From Tateyamaria sp947503385 (GTDB lineage: Bacteria > Pseudomonadota > Alphaproteobacteria > Rhodobacterales > Rhodobacteraceae), in contig NZ_JBNFZM010000001.1 of NCBI RefSeq assembly GCF_051195235.1, positions 1,054,001 to 1,118,000 of the forward strand: a DNA stretch of 64,000 bases. The letters run 5' to 3'. A program made the translations under genes and the position numbers. The notes under the pieces are model-generated. The model made no database searches. It was not told the DNA's origin and worked only from the letters and a program-made list of their open reading frames with translations. Positions 42,960 through 51,679 of this stretch are shown piece by piece (position 1 is the first letter of the stretch; every line of letters begins with the position of its first letter).

Positions 42960-44144
42960 TCAGAGCAGGAGGCCGGGATTGTTGCCCATGTCGAGGCCGG
43001 GAAAGACTGACCCTTCGAGCGTCGCCCGGTCCAGACCCATGAGACTGCGCATGATCCATGCCACGTGGGCGCGCACATCGCGCGTCGGCATCAGGTCGCG
43101 GTTCTGGTAGAGATCGCCGGACTGCAATCCGGGCCAGTCACCATGCACACGACCGCCTCGCACAGCGCCACCGGCCAGCACCATCATGCCGCCCGTGCCG
43201 TGATCCGTGCCGCCCGATCCGTTCTCGCGTGCGGTGCGCCCGAACTCGGTCATGGCGACGATGGCGGTCTTGTCCCATACATCCCGTGCCATGCGTTTGC
43301 GCAGGGTGATCAATGTCTCTGACAGTTGGGTCAACGCGCGGGGCAGGGCATTGCGCTGCGCTTTGTGCGTATCCCAACCGTTCAGGGAAAATGCAGCAAT
43401 CCGGGCCTCATCGTTCAGCCGCTCTGCGGCGAAATCGGCTATGCGTTCATGTGCGCCCTTGCGCTGTTTGCCAGAGGCGACGGCGGCCTCCTCTTCGAGC
43501 GAGGCCAGCAGTTGCGCCTCTTGCCACGCGGCGTGGATCGCCGGGTCGCGTTCGGTCACCAAATCCATCAAGCGCTGCGCTTGCGGGCTCAGACCCAGCT
43601 CGGCTTCGGGCGACCAGTTGGCGACATCGGCACGCCCTTGCAAAAGGCGCATGTCGCTGCGCCCGATGGCATAGGCCGTTTGCGCAGTGAGGCCCGGCAC
43701 GGCCTGCAGCATCCGGTTCAGCCACCCGTCGCGCACGCCAGCCAGCGTGTCGGTCCCCGCTTCGAGCAGGTCCTGCCCGTCAAAGTGGCTGCGTTTGTCG
43801 CGATAAGGGGTCGAGACGGCCTGCACGAAACCCAACTGTCCCTTGCCCCACATCCGCATCAGCGGCTCCAGTGTCGGATGCAGCGCATAAAAACCATCGA
43901 GATCATGCGCACCCCTGTCCGGGCCGCCGCCGAGCCCGGGGCGCAAATCCCGCAAAGCAGGATCGCCATAGGGCCGCACCACGTCGAGACCGTCCATGCC
44001 GCCGCGCAGGATGATCACCACCAGCCGCGCCTCCCACGGGGTCGCGGCAAAGGTGACGGGTGTGATCAGCGGGCTCGCGGCCAGCGAACACCCGACAAAG
44101 CCGGTGCGTTGCAAAAAGGCGCGGCGGGACATGGGGCTGGTCAT
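42960..44144 (-). CDS. DUF1501 family exported protein (Tat substrate)
   Basis: The 394-residue product begins with a twin-arginine signal (SRRAFLQRTGFVGCSLAAS). It has VVIILRGGMDGLDVVRPYGD, an alkaline-phosphatase-superfamily-like region, and ETIALVAMTEFGRT-type segment TAIVAMTEFGRTARENGSGG followed by DHGTGGMMVLAGG, with conserved His/Asp residues. DUF1501 proteins usually occur directly beside DUF1800 proteins, as here (12-base gap). The role is unknown; export of folded protein to the periplasm is implied by the Tat signal. Confidence 0.9.
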   Translation of the reverse strand: MTSPMSRRAFLQRTGFVGCSLAASPLITPVTFAATPWEARLVVIILRGGMDGLDVVRPYGDPALRDLRPGLGGGPDRGAHDLDGFYALHPTLEPLMRMWGKGQLGFVQAVSTPYRDKRSHFDGQDLLEAGTDTLAGVRDGWLNRMLQAVPGLTAQTAYAIGRSDMRLLQGRADVANWSPEAELGLSPQAQRLMDLVTERDPAIHAAWQEAQLLASLEEEAAVASGKQRKGAHERIADFAAERLNDEARIAAFSLNGWDTHKAQRNALPRALTQLSETLITLRKRMARDVWDKTAIVAMTEFGRTARENGSGGTDHGTGGMMVLAGGAVRGGRVHGDWPGLQSGDLYQNRDLMPTRDVRAHVAWIMRSLMGLDRATLEGSVFPGLDMGNNPGLLL

Positions 44145-44156
44145 CGGGCGGCCTCC

Positions 44157-45542
44157 TTAACGGCGCTGAAACGCGGGGGACATCAGAACAAGGCCGATGG
44201 CCTCGGATTTGCTTTCGGCGGCTGCGGCGGCAAAACGCACGGCATCATCCGCCCGTGCTCCAAGCACGTCGTCCACGAACCGGCGCGGGTCCGGTAGGAC
44301 GCGCAGGATGTATTCGGGCGCGGCCATGGCCCATTCGACCCGTCCGGCAAGGCCTTGCGGCGTGATCCAGTGGCTGTCCTGTTCGGGCCACCCGTCCGGG
44401 CCGATGGGACGCTGCCATTCTTGGCCCATCCGTGTCAGGGGCGCGGAAAACACCAGCCGCATATTCTTTTCACCAAAACGCATCAACAGGTCTTGGGGCA
44501 CGGCGAGGCTGCGCAGGGCAGAACACATGAAGTCCTGCGGCGGTTTGATATTGCTGAGCTCGGTCGACCATGCGGACGGATGGTTCAGCAGTACTTCGTA
44601 AAGCGCGATCAGGGTGCCCCCGCTGTCGCGATACGCAGCCTCAAGCGCGGTCACCAGCGCCGGATCGGGCGTGTCGGACACGAAATGCACGGCAAGCTTG
44701 CGCGCCAGATGTGCCGCCGTGGCCGGATGCGCGGCCAGATCGGACAGCACCGCGCGGACCGGTCCGACCGTTGCATCGTCAGCATAGGTTTGCCCCAGCA
44801 CGGTTTCCGGTCCGGGTTCCGCGAATTTCGGGCGGAACACAAAGCCATGTTCCGGAGCAAATGACAGGCCGGTGAACAATTCCGCCAGTTCGCGCACGTC
44901 CGTCTGGGTGTACGGGCCGCCCACGCCAAGCGTGTGCAATTCAAGCACCTCGCGGGCGAGGTTTTCGTTCAGGCCTGCGTTCTTTTTCTTGGACTGGGCA
45001 CGTTGGCTGCCCGGCCCCATGGATTGGCTCTGATCGAGATAGTCGAGCATCAGGGGGTGGGTTACGGCGGCTTGCAGCATGTCCTCGAACCGGCCGGTGA
45101 TATGCGGGCGGATCGCCTCTTGGACATAGGGGGAGGTCGCGCGGCGGATCACGCCGCGTTTGCCATGGGCGGTGAAATGATCGGACCAGAAAGCCACTAG
45201 CCGCTCGCGAAAGGCATCCTCGGTCCAGATCCGGCGCAACAGGACATGCCCGGCCCATGTCAGCCCATCCTTGCGCGCGGCGGCGTTCAATTCGTTGCGC
45301 CGTTTCTTGGCCGCCTCGGCGGCGGGCGTGCCACGGTTCTTGCGGCGGATCTGCGCGGCCTTGGCCACTTCGATCATGCGCAGGCGGAATGTGTCAAAAG
45401 GTTCGATCGGGTAGGTGTCGGCCATCGTGTCGGGCCCTTGCAGGCGCGCCAGCATCGCTGTGGCATCGCGCGGCGCAGCGACATGTGGCGACAGGCCATA
45501 GCCAAACCGGATTTCGGCCAGTTCTGGATCGAAAGCGCGCAC
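44157..45542 (-). CDS. DUF1800 family protein
   Basis: The 461-residue protein shows the DUF1800 landmarks: FGYGLSPHVAAP near the start, RRIWTEDAFRERLVAFWSDHFT, AVTHPLMLDYLDQSQSMG, NENLAREVLELHTLGVGGPYTQTDV, and FVSDTPDPALVTALEAAY. No classical signal peptide is seen. It is co-transcribed with the downstream DUF1501 gene. The pair is widespread but functionally uncharacterised. Confidence 0.9.
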   Translation of the reverse strand: MRAFDPELAEIRFGYGLSPHVAAPRDATAMLARLQGPDTMADTYPIEPFDTFRLRMIEVAKAAQIRRKNRGTPAAEAAKKRRNELNAAARKDGLTWAGHVLLRRIWTEDAFRERLVAFWSDHFTAHGKRGVIRRATSPYVQEAIRPHITGRFEDMLQAAVTHPLMLDYLDQSQSMGPGSQRAQSKKKNAGLNENLAREVLELHTLGVGGPYTQTDVRELAELFTGLSFAPEHGFVFRPKFAEPGPETVLGQTYADDATVGPVRAVLSDLAAHPATAAHLARKLAVHFVSDTPDPALVTALEAAYRDSGGTLIALYEVLLNHPSAWSTELSNIKPPQDFMCSALRSLAVPQDLLMRFGEKNMRLVFSAPLTRMGQEWQRPIGPDGWPEQDSHWITPQGLAGRVEWAMAAPEYILRVLPDPRRFVDDVLGARADDAVRFAAAAAESKSEAIGLVLMSPAFQRR

Positions 45543-45637
45543 GGATCTGTCCTTTGCCTGTGGTCCTGTTACAGAAGATAGCGACGCGGCTGCGGGTTTT
45601 CATCCGACGACTGTGTGATGCGCGCCGAATTGCCGGA

Positions 45638-46414
45638 TCAGGTCGCGGCATCCTTCCATCGGGCCGACAGGGTGCGCAGGGCGTTTGCAAGCATCAACAG
45701 GTCCAGCCCGGTGGCGACAAACCGCGCCCCCCAGTCGAGGACATCCTGCGTGAATTCCGGCGTGGTGGCCAACACACCGGGGGCTTTGCCCGCCGCCTCA
45801 ATGCGCTGGAAAGCATCCTTGATCGTGGCCTGCACGTCGGGGTGGGTGAGTTGACCCATATGCCCCATATCGGCGGACAGGTCCGCCGGGCCGATGAACA
45901 CGCCGTCGATGCCGTCCACGGCGAGGATCGCGTCAAGATTGGCAATGCCGGCACGGTTTTCGACCTGAATGAGCAGACAAATCTGGTCATCGGCGGTGGG
46001 GCCATAGTCGGTGATGGATCCGAACCGGCTGCACCGCGCGCCGGAATAGCCGACCCCGCGCGCGCCCGTGGGTGGATAGCGGACGGCATCCACCAGTTGC
46101 TGCGCCTGCTGAGCGGTTTCAACCATGGGCACGAGGACGGTTTGCGCACCGGCGTCAAGCACTTGCTTGATGATCCAGGTTTCGCCCACAGGGACCCGGA
46201 CGGCGGCGTGGCTGTCTGAGGATTCCAGAGCCATTAACTGCATCCGCATCTTGGAGATATCGTAGGGTGTGTGTTCACCGTCGATCAGCAGCCAGTCAAA
46301 CCCTGCGGTGCCCGCAATTTCCGTGGCCAACGGATCACCGAGAGAGAGCCAGCAGCCGATGACGGTGCGGCCTGACGTAATAGCGGCCTTGAACGGGTTT
46401 ATGGGGGCTGGCAT
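45638..46414 (-). CDS. HpcH/HpaI family aldolase (4-hydroxy-2-oxoheptanedioate aldolase-like)
   Basis: The 258-residue class II aldolase cleaves 2-oxo-4-hydroxy acids to pyruvate and an aldehyde. Visible are IGCWLSLGDPLATEIAGTAGFDWLLIDGEHTPYDIS, including the catalytic His (EHTPYD), the VRVPVGE Arg, LVPMVETAQQAQQLVDA with the metal Glu, CLLIQVENRAGI and GVFIGPADLSADMGHMGQ. The start at 46414 follows AAAGGAGATCGCC. No homoprotocatechuate genes are near, so the natural substrate is uncertain. Confidence 0.92.
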   Translation of the reverse strand: MPAPINPFKAAITSGRTVIGCWLSLGDPLATEIAGTAGFDWLLIDGEHTPYDISKMRMQLMALESSDSHAAVRVPVGETWIIKQVLDAGAQTVLVPMVETAQQAQQLVDAVRYPPTGARGVGYSGARCSRFGSITDYGPTADDQICLLIQVENRAGIANLDAILAVDGIDGVFIGPADLSADMGHMGQLTHPDVQATIKDAFQRIEAAGKAPGVLATTPEFTQDVLDWGARFVATGLDLLMLANALRTLSARWKDAAT

Positions 46415-46530
46415 GGCGATCTCCTTTGGGTCTTGGCGCACCATACGCCGCTTTGGTTCCGTGGCTACTGTCGAATTGAGGCGCATACGCGCCACACAGT
46501 TTTAGACATCCGCTTTCAGCGGATGGGATT

Positions 46531-46564
46531 GCCTCCGGCGGTGGTATTTTTGGTCAGAAGAAGA
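46531..46564. repeat. Dispersed intergenic repeat copy 2
   Basis: GCCTCCGGCG is followed by GTGGTATTTTTGGTCAGAAG and AAG. The second part matches the reverse complement of 8277-8299 at all but one position, and the first part matches 48264-48277. It lies between the aldolase and the membrane winged-helix gene, next to a short inverted repeat (ATCCGCTTTCAGCGGAT, 46509-46525). Confidence 0.6.
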
Positions 46565-47269
46565 TCAGAGGACTTTGATCACGTCCTTTTCCACTGCCAG
46601 CATGTAACCGCGGCGGGCGATGTTCTTGACCAGAAGTTCGCTGACGATCTGGTTGCCGAGCGTGTCGCGCAGACGTTTGATGCGCGTGGCACCGGCAGCC
46701 TCTTCGCAGTCGGCGGCGCACCGGCCCGAGATCATCCCTTCGATTTCGGAGCCGGACAGGACGTCGTCATCCATGCGGGCCTCGGCGAGGATCGACATGG
46801 TTTCCATCGCCGCGTCGGTGAGTTTGAAACCGAGGTTGTTGAGGAAGACAGTGTTTTCCTCGCGACTGATCAGCAGCGAATTGACCTGAATTCCCACCCG
46901 TTCAATCTGGGCCATGCGCCGGTTGAAGCCCACCAGCAGGATCAGGAAGACTAGCGCCGCGATCATCATGCCGGTGGCAAACACCAGCAACACAAAGATC
47001 ACCAGCCGGTAACTGGCCAATGTGTCTGCAAATGCGGTGCCGGATTGGGCGAGGATTTCCAGCAGCTTGATTTCGGCCTGTCCGGTGAGATCTGCGTTTT
47101 CGATGAACATCGCCTCGACACGTGCGTCGAATGCGCCGCTGTCGGGCAGGGTCAGGAACAGCAACAGTGCCGCCGCGATCAGCAATGCAAGGATGCTGCC
47201 GATGCCGATGGCTACCAGACGGCCTCCGGTGCGGCGAATGTCAGAAGCGGAGGTAGTATTGTCCTGCAC
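46565..47269 (-). CDS. Membrane-anchored winged-helix protein
   Basis: The 234-residue product has two transmembrane helices (GRLVAIGIGSILALLIAAAL and LVIFVLLVFATGMMIAALVF) with a ~50-residue segment between them, predicted periplasmic. A cytoplasmic part begins NRRMAQIERVGIQVNSLLIS and ends in what looks like an OmpR/PhoB-type winged helix: LNNLGFKLTDAAMETMSILAE, SEIEGMISG, ATRIKRLRDTLGNQIVSELL and the wing RRGYMLAV. In this layout the DNA-binding domain is C-terminal, the reverse of CadC/ToxR. GTG at 47269 is preferred (AAAGGAAAGACA just upstream); an in-frame ATG lies at 47302. It overlaps the upstream small exported protein gene by 29 bases. Confidence 0.75.
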   Translation of the reverse strand: MQDNTTSASDIRRTGGRLVAIGIGSILALLIAAALLLFLTLPDSGAFDARVEAMFIENADLTGQAEIKLLEILAQSGTAFADTLASYRLVIFVLLVFATGMMIAALVFLILLVGFNRRMAQIERVGIQVNSLLISREENTVFLNNLGFKLTDAAMETMSILAEARMDDDVLSGSEIEGMISGRCAADCEEAAGATRIKRLRDTLGNQIVSELLVKNIARRGYMLAVEKDVIKVL

Positions 47270-47522
47270 TGTCTTTCCTTTGATCGAGACCTTCGGGACC
47301 AAACACGGACTGGACCTGCAACAGGGTCCAGCCTTGGGCTGTCAGGCGTGGTGCCAGTTCGCGGGTGGCGGACCCCGTATCGCAGGCTCCGCCGATTTGC
47401 GCGACCCCGTAGTGCAGGCGCAGGGGGGCGTCCTTCTTGGCCTTGTATTCGGCGTAGCATTGGGCCTGTGCGGTGCCGGCGCAGGCCAGCGCGATGAGGA
47501 GGGAGAGGGCAAAGCGTGTCAT
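47241..47522 (-). CDS. Small exported hypothetical protein
   Basis: The 93-residue product has a clear signal peptide (RFALSLLIALACAGTAQAQ) and a mature part of ~73 residues with two Cys (CYAEY, GACDT) that could form a disulfide. It ends GPEGLDQRKDSAGQYYLRF. I know similar proteins only as hypothetical in this order. Its 3' end overlaps the start of the membrane winged-helix gene, so the two are probably co-transcribed. A function in sensing together with that protein is speculation. Confidence 0.75.
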   Translation of the reverse strand: MTRFALSLLIALACAGTAQAQCYAEYKAKKDAPLRLHYGVAQIGGACDTGSATRELAPRLTAQGWTLLQVQSVFGPEGLDQRKDSAGQYYLRF

Positions 47523-47692
47523 GGCACCAAATTGCGGCGGGTTGCCGGGATATTCAATAACATAAGGGCCTTGACCGGTCTGATATCCGATAACAGAGGC
47601 CTGTTATTGCCTGTCTGAGGGGGATGGCCCCAGCTTGGGATCACCAGCGAATACGTCACGGCTCGCACACCCAAAAGACAAGGACCTCTCTC

Positions 47693-48142
47693 ATGATCTT
47701 GCGTATACAGAAACATGTCATTGCCACCATCGCCGCTGTTGCGATTGCGGTTACCGGATTTTCAGCCGCCCCGGCGCGGGCGGGTGATGATGAAGCCGCC
47801 GCCGCGATTGCCGCGTTGCTTGGTTTGGCCGTCATCGGTGCGGTGATTGCCGACAAACGCAAGGACAAGAAAGAACGGCGCGAAGTGTCGCGGCCCCGTG
47901 ATCCCCGGCCCCTGCCGCCCCGCGTCAGCCGCAAACTGTTGCCGCAGGAATGCCTGCGCAGCTTTCACACCGATCACGGCAAGCGCCGGATCTTTGGGCA
48001 GCGGTGTCTGCGCCACAATTATGGGTTTGTGAACAGTTTGCCGCGTCAATGTCATCGTGAGTTCTACACGGATCGCGGATGGCGCCAAGGGTACAGCGCG
48101 CGCTGCCTGAATCGTCACGGATACCAGTTGGCCCGCCGGTAA
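47693..48142 (+). CDS. Exported Cys-containing hypothetical protein
   Basis: The 149-residue product has a signal sequence (HVIATIAAVAIAVTGFSAAPARA), a hydrophobic Ala-rich stretch (AAAAIAALLGLAVIGAVIA), a highly charged linker (DKRKDKKERREVSRPRDP) and a C-terminal domain with four Cys (QECLRSFH, QRCLRHNYG, RQCHREFYT, ARCLNRHG), each in a C-x-x-x-aromatic or related setting, suggesting an internal duplication stabilised by disulfides. The function is unknown. The start at 47693 is chosen for the signal peptide. A strong terminator follows. Confidence 0.75.
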   Translation: MILRIQKHVIATIAAVAIAVTGFSAAPARAGDDEAAAAIAALLGLAVIGAVIADKRKDKKERREVSRPRDPRPLPPRVSRKLLPQECLRSFHTDHGKRRIFGQRCLRHNYGFVNSLPRQCHREFYTDRGWRQGYSARCLNRHGYQLARR

Positions 48143-48192
48143 GAGCGGGCAGGCGGGCCGCCTTGTCCCCAAACTTGCGGTCCAACTGAGAA

Positions 48193-48221
48193 AGAGCGGT
48201 GTTCGGGCACCGCTCTTTTTT
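48193..48221 (+). terminator. Rho-independent terminator
   Basis: AGAGCGGTG pairs with CACCGCTCT around a 6-base loop, followed by six T. It ends the transcript of the exported Cys-containing protein. Confidence 0.85.
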
Positions 48222-48263
48222 CTGTGGACGGTGCTTGTGGTTGTGGGTGGGATCAGAGTTTTA

Positions 48264-48298
48264 TGCCTCCGGCGGGGATTTTTTGGGGACAAAGACGG
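48264..48298. repeat. Dispersed intergenic repeat copy 3 (partial), upstream of rnhB
   Basis: TGCCTCCGGCGGGGATTTTT then TGGGGACAAAGACG resembles the element at 46531-46564 in its first half (GCCTCCGGCGG) and more loosely in the rest. It covers the likely ribosome-binding region of rnhB. Confidence 0.4.
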
Positions 48299-48301
48299 GC
48301 G

Positions 48302-48916
48302 ATGCCGGATCTTGCATTTGAATTGGAGATCGGCGGGCGTGTCGCTGGGGTCGATGAGGTTGGGCGCGGGCCGCTGGCCGGGCCGGTGACCGCCGCAGCG
48401 GTTGTGCTGGATCTGGCACATGTGCCCGAGGGTCTCGATGATTCCAAGAAGCTGAGCGCCAAGCGGCGCAATGCATTGTGGGACGAGATTCTGGCTTTTG
48501 CGGATGTGTCGGTGGCGCACGCGTCGGTGGGCGAGATTGACCGGTTCAACATTCTGCGCGCCTCGCATCTGGCAATGGTGCGGGCGGTGGCGGGGCTGTC
48601 GGTGCCGCCCGATCACGTGTTGGTGGACGGACGCCACGTGCCCAGCGGCCTGCGCTGTCCGGCGACGCCGTTGATCAAGGGAGACACCCGTTCGGTCAGT
48701 ATTTCGGCGGCCTCAATTGTGGCCAAAATATGTCGCGACCGGATCATGGTGGATTTGGCGCAACAGCATCCCGGTTATGGCTGGGAGACAAACATGGGAT
48801 ATCCGTCAAAAAGCCACAGATTGGCGCTTGAGAAACTTGGCGTAACCCCATGGCATAGAGTTTCGTTCAAGCCGGTCCACAACATCTTGTATCAAGAAAA
48901 ATTCTCAACTGATTGA
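48302..48916 (+). CDS. rnhB: Ribonuclease HII
   Basis: The 204-residue enzyme cleaves RNA at RNA-DNA junctions. It shows the catalytic VAGVDEVGRGPLAGPV (Asp, Glu), DDSKKLSAKRRNAL, VDGRHVPSG with the third Asp, and KGDTRSVSISAASIVAKICRD with the fourth. The Met at 48302 gives the normal length; the frame is open ~78 bases further upstream through the repeat element. It sits directly before ccrM, a conserved arrangement in Rhodobacterales as far as I know. Confidence 0.95.
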   Translation: MPDLAFELEIGGRVAGVDEVGRGPLAGPVTAAAVVLDLAHVPEGLDDSKKLSAKRRNALWDEILAFADVSVAHASVGEIDRFNILRASHLAMVRAVAGLSVPPDHVLVDGRHVPSGLRCPATPLIKGDTRSVSISAASIVAKICRDRIMVDLAQQHPGYGWETNMGYPSKSHRLALEKLGVTPWHRVSFKPVHNILYQEKFSTD

Positions 48917-48953
48917 TTCAAAAAAGAAATTGACCACGAATCGCCTCTGACTC
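48915..48953 (+). promoter_or_regulatory. Cluster of three GANTC sites upstream of ccrM
   Basis: GATTC (48915-48919), GAATC (48938-48942) and GACTC (48949-48953) lie within 39 bases, all upstream of the ccrM ATG at 49004. GANTC is the target of CcrM itself, so the methylation state of the promoter/leader could feed back on ccrM transcription, as is known for Caulobacter ccrM. Confidence 0.65.
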
Positions 48954-49003
48954 ATCTTGGGGTCAACCAACGAGCGCACAAGCGCCGGGGACAGAGGCAG
49001 ACG

Positions 49004-50104
49004 ATGACGAAACATGTAAAGGGCGCCGAGGCGCTTCCCTTGAACCAAATTCTTGCTGGCGATTGCATTGAACTGATGCAGTCTTTGCCTGCGAATTCGA
49101 TCGACCTGATCTTTGCGGATCCACCCTATAACCTGCAGCTCAAGGGCGATTTGCACCGCCCGGACAATTCCAAAGTGGATGCGGTCGACGACCATTGGGA
49201 CCAGTTCAATTCGTTCCGGGCCTATGACGAGTTCACCACGGCGTGGCTCAAGGCGGCGCGGCGCTTGCTCAAGCCTGATGGGGCGATCTGGGTTATCGGC
49301 AGCTATCACAATATCTTCCGCGTCGGCTCTGCGTTGCAAAACGAAGGGTTCTGGATCCTGAACGACGTGGTGTGGCGCAAATCAAACCCGATGCCCAATT
49401 TCCGCGGCAAGCGGTTCACCAACGCGCATGAGACGATGATTTGGGCGGGCAAGTCCGAGACATCAAAGTACACGTTCAACTACGAAGCGCTCAAGGCGCT
49501 GAACGAGGGCATTCAGATGCGCAGCGACTGGGTTCTGCCGATCTGCACTGGTCACGAACGGCTCAAGGACGCGGCGGGTGACAAGGCGCACCCGACACAA
49601 AAGCCCGAGAGCCTGCTGCACCGGGTGCTGGTCGGATCGACCAATCCCGGCGACGTGGTGCTGGACCCGTTCTTTGGCACCGGCACAACCGGAGCCGTGG
49701 CCAAGATGCTGGGCCGCGAATTCATCGGGATTGAGCGCGAAGAAACCTATCGCAAGGTGGCCGAAGCGCGCCTTGCCAAGATCCGCAAGTTCGACAAGGA
49801 GGCACTGACCGTGTCCGCCTCCAAGCGCGCCGAGCCGCGCGTGCCCTTTGGCCAATTGGTCGAACGCGGCATGTTGCGCCCGGGCGAAGAGCTTTATTCC
49901 ATGAACAAGCGTCACAAGGCCAAGGTGCGCGCCGACGGCACGCTGATCGGGGACGACATCAAGGGGTCGATCCATCAGGTTGGTGCCCATCTGGAAAACG
50001 CGCCCAGCTGCAATGGCTGGACCTACTGGTGCTTCAAACGCGATGGCAAGACTGTGCCCATCGACGTGCTGCGCCAGCAAATCCGGGCCGAAATGCACGA
50101 CTAG
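49004..50104 (+). CDS. ccrM: Cell-cycle-regulated DNA adenine methyltransferase CcrM (GANTC)
   Basis: The 366-residue beta-class N6-adenine methyltransferase shows the catalytic motif IDLIFADPPYNLQL near the N-terminus, the target/loop region DDHWDQFNSFRAYDEF, WRKSNPMPNFRGKRFTNAHE, and the SAM motif VVLDPFFGTGTTGAVAKMLG towards the end, followed by the ~80-residue C-terminal extension typical of CcrM (VPFGQLVERGMLRPGEELYS, CNGWTYWCFKRDGK). It methylates adenine in GANTC after replication. Three GANTC sites precede it and a strong terminator follows it. Confidence 0.96.
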   Translation: MTKHVKGAEALPLNQILAGDCIELMQSLPANSIDLIFADPPYNLQLKGDLHRPDNSKVDAVDDHWDQFNSFRAYDEFTTAWLKAARRLLKPDGAIWVIGSYHNIFRVGSALQNEGFWILNDVVWRKSNPMPNFRGKRFTNAHETMIWAGKSETSKYTFNYEALKALNEGIQMRSDWVLPICTGHERLKDAAGDKAHPTQKPESLLHRVLVGSTNPGDVVLDPFFGTGTTGAVAKMLGREFIGIEREETYRKVAEARLAKIRKFDKEALTVSASKRAEPRVPFGQLVERGMLRPGEELYSMNKRHKAKVRADGTLIGDDIKGSIHQVGAHLENAPSCNGWTYWCFKRDGKTVPIDVLRQQIRAEMHD

Positions 50105-50172
50105 ACATTTACGAAACACCGCCAGGTGCCTGCGGCCTTACCCAAGGCTATGCCATGGGCACTGCAACTCAG

Positions 50173-50201
50173 GCCCCGCCAGATTTGGCGGGGCTTTTTT
50201 T
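50173..50201 (+). terminator. Rho-independent terminator of ccrM
   Basis: GCCCCGCCA pairs with TGGCGGGGC around a GATT loop, followed by seven T. It lies ~70 bases after the ccrM stop and separates it from the cyclase gene. Confidence 0.9.
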
Positions 50202-50249
50202 GTTCATCGACACTACATTGGGACTGGCAGTCGCAAAAAGGCGCACAGG

Positions 50250-51602
50250 ATGGTTGATCTCAGCACCACTCGCTTTCCGGTTAGACGGTCCACAGAAGAG
50301 GCGGAAGTGCCCACCCACCGCCACGCGCAAGAGGCGCTGGCGCGCAACAAACGCGAAGGGATGGACCTTGCCGTCAAGGCGCGCATTGGGGCGCTGTCGG
50401 CCACGGCAGTGCTGTTGGTGTTTCTGAACCCGAACTGGGATGTGCTGTGGTATCATGCCTTGCTGTTGGCGCTGGTGTTTGTCGGGCTGGCGCAGCGGCG
50501 GGTGGGGCGTGTCGGTCAATCGCGCGCCGAACTGGCGCTGCTCTTTGCCGATCTGGTGCTGATGACTGCGGCGCTGCTGATACCCAATCCATTTTCGACC
50601 GAGGCGATTCCTACGGCGATGATCTTTCGATTCGAGGTTTTTCAGTACTTCACGATCATCCTTGCGGCGGGGGTTCTGACCTATTCATGGCGTACCATAA
50701 TCGCGATCGGCAACTGGACTGCGGCGCTTTGGCTGCTGGGTGCGGCCTGCGTCTGGCTGTTCGGACGGACATATCCGGAATTGGGCGTGGCGATGCAATC
50801 GGTGTTCCCGGGCAATCCCGATCTTGCGCATCTCTTCGACCCCAATTCGGTCAACTGGGATTTGCGGATTCAAGAGGTCATCGTGTTCTTTATCGTGGCG
50901 GCGATCCTTGCCGTGGCCGTGCGCCGCTATCAGATGCTGGTCCTCGACAGTGCCGAAATGGCGCGCGAGCGGACCAATCTGGCCCGCTATTTTTCGCCGT
51001 CGATGGTCGATGAACTGTCGACCAAGGACGAACCGCTGGGCCAAATTCGCAGTCACGACGCGGCGGTGCTCTTTGTGGATATTGTCGGGTTCACCACCTA
51101 TTCCGACGGTCGATCCGCGCAGGAGGTGATCGCGACGCTACGCGCCTTTCATGCCCGGATGGAGAGCGAGGTATTCGCCCATGGTGGGACATTGGACAAA
51201 TATCTGGGTGACGGGCTCATGGCGACATTTGGCACGCCCTTGCCATTGCCGGGTGACGCCAAACGCGCCTTGGCCTGTGTGCGGGCGATGGCCGACCGGA
51301 TGGAGGCGTTGAACACCGAGCGCCGCGCCGATGGCCTGCCCGAGATTGACGCGCGGTTCGGGCTGCATTTCGGTACGGTCGTGCTGGGCGATATCGGGGC
51401 CAACCGGCTGGAATTCGCGGTTCTGGGCGACACGGTGAACGTGGCCAGCCGGCTTGAGGCGATGACGCGCGCGCTGGATGTGCGTGCGGTGGTCAGCGAT
51501 GCCGTGATCAATGCGGCGGGTGACAACACGGGACTGCGCCGGGCCGCCGATCAACCGGTGCGCGGCGTCGCCGATCCGGTGTCTGTCTGGGTACTGGATT
51601 AG
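50250..51602 (+). CDS. Membrane-bound class III adenylate/guanylate cyclase
   Basis: The 450-residue product has about six transmembrane helices in residues ~45-240 (for example ATAVLLVFLNPNWDVLW, FTIILAAGVLTYSW, VIVFFIVAAILAVAV), a short signalling helix (ARERTNLARYFSPSMVDELS) and a C-terminal catalytic domain: AVLFVDIVGFTTYSDGRS (first metal Asp), DKYLGDGLMATFGTP (second Asp), and EFAVLGDTVNVASRLEAMTR (transition-state Asn and Arg). All key residues are present, so cyclase activity is likely. The signal sensed by the membrane domain is unknown. The ATG at 50250 follows AAAAAGGCGCACAGG. Confidence 0.9.
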   Translation: MVDLSTTRFPVRRSTEEAEVPTHRHAQEALARNKREGMDLAVKARIGALSATAVLLVFLNPNWDVLWYHALLLALVFVGLAQRRVGRVGQSRAELALLFADLVLMTAALLIPNPFSTEAIPTAMIFRFEVFQYFTIILAAGVLTYSWRTIIAIGNWTAALWLLGAACVWLFGRTYPELGVAMQSVFPGNPDLAHLFDPNSVNWDLRIQEVIVFFIVAAILAVAVRRYQMLVLDSAEMARERTNLARYFSPSMVDELSTKDEPLGQIRSHDAAVLFVDIVGFTTYSDGRSAQEVIATLRAFHARMESEVFAHGGTLDKYLGDGLMATFGTPLPLPGDAKRALACVRAMADRMEALNTERRADGLPEIDARFGLHFGTVVLGDIGANRLEFAVLGDTVNVASRLEAMTRALDVRAVVSDAVINAAGDNTGLRRAADQPVRGVADPVSVWVLD

Positions 51603-51679
51603 CCACCAATTGATACGGATCAGGGCGCGCCCCCGTCAGACCTGCCATCCTGTCTACGTCAACACATGGGAGAGGCGAC

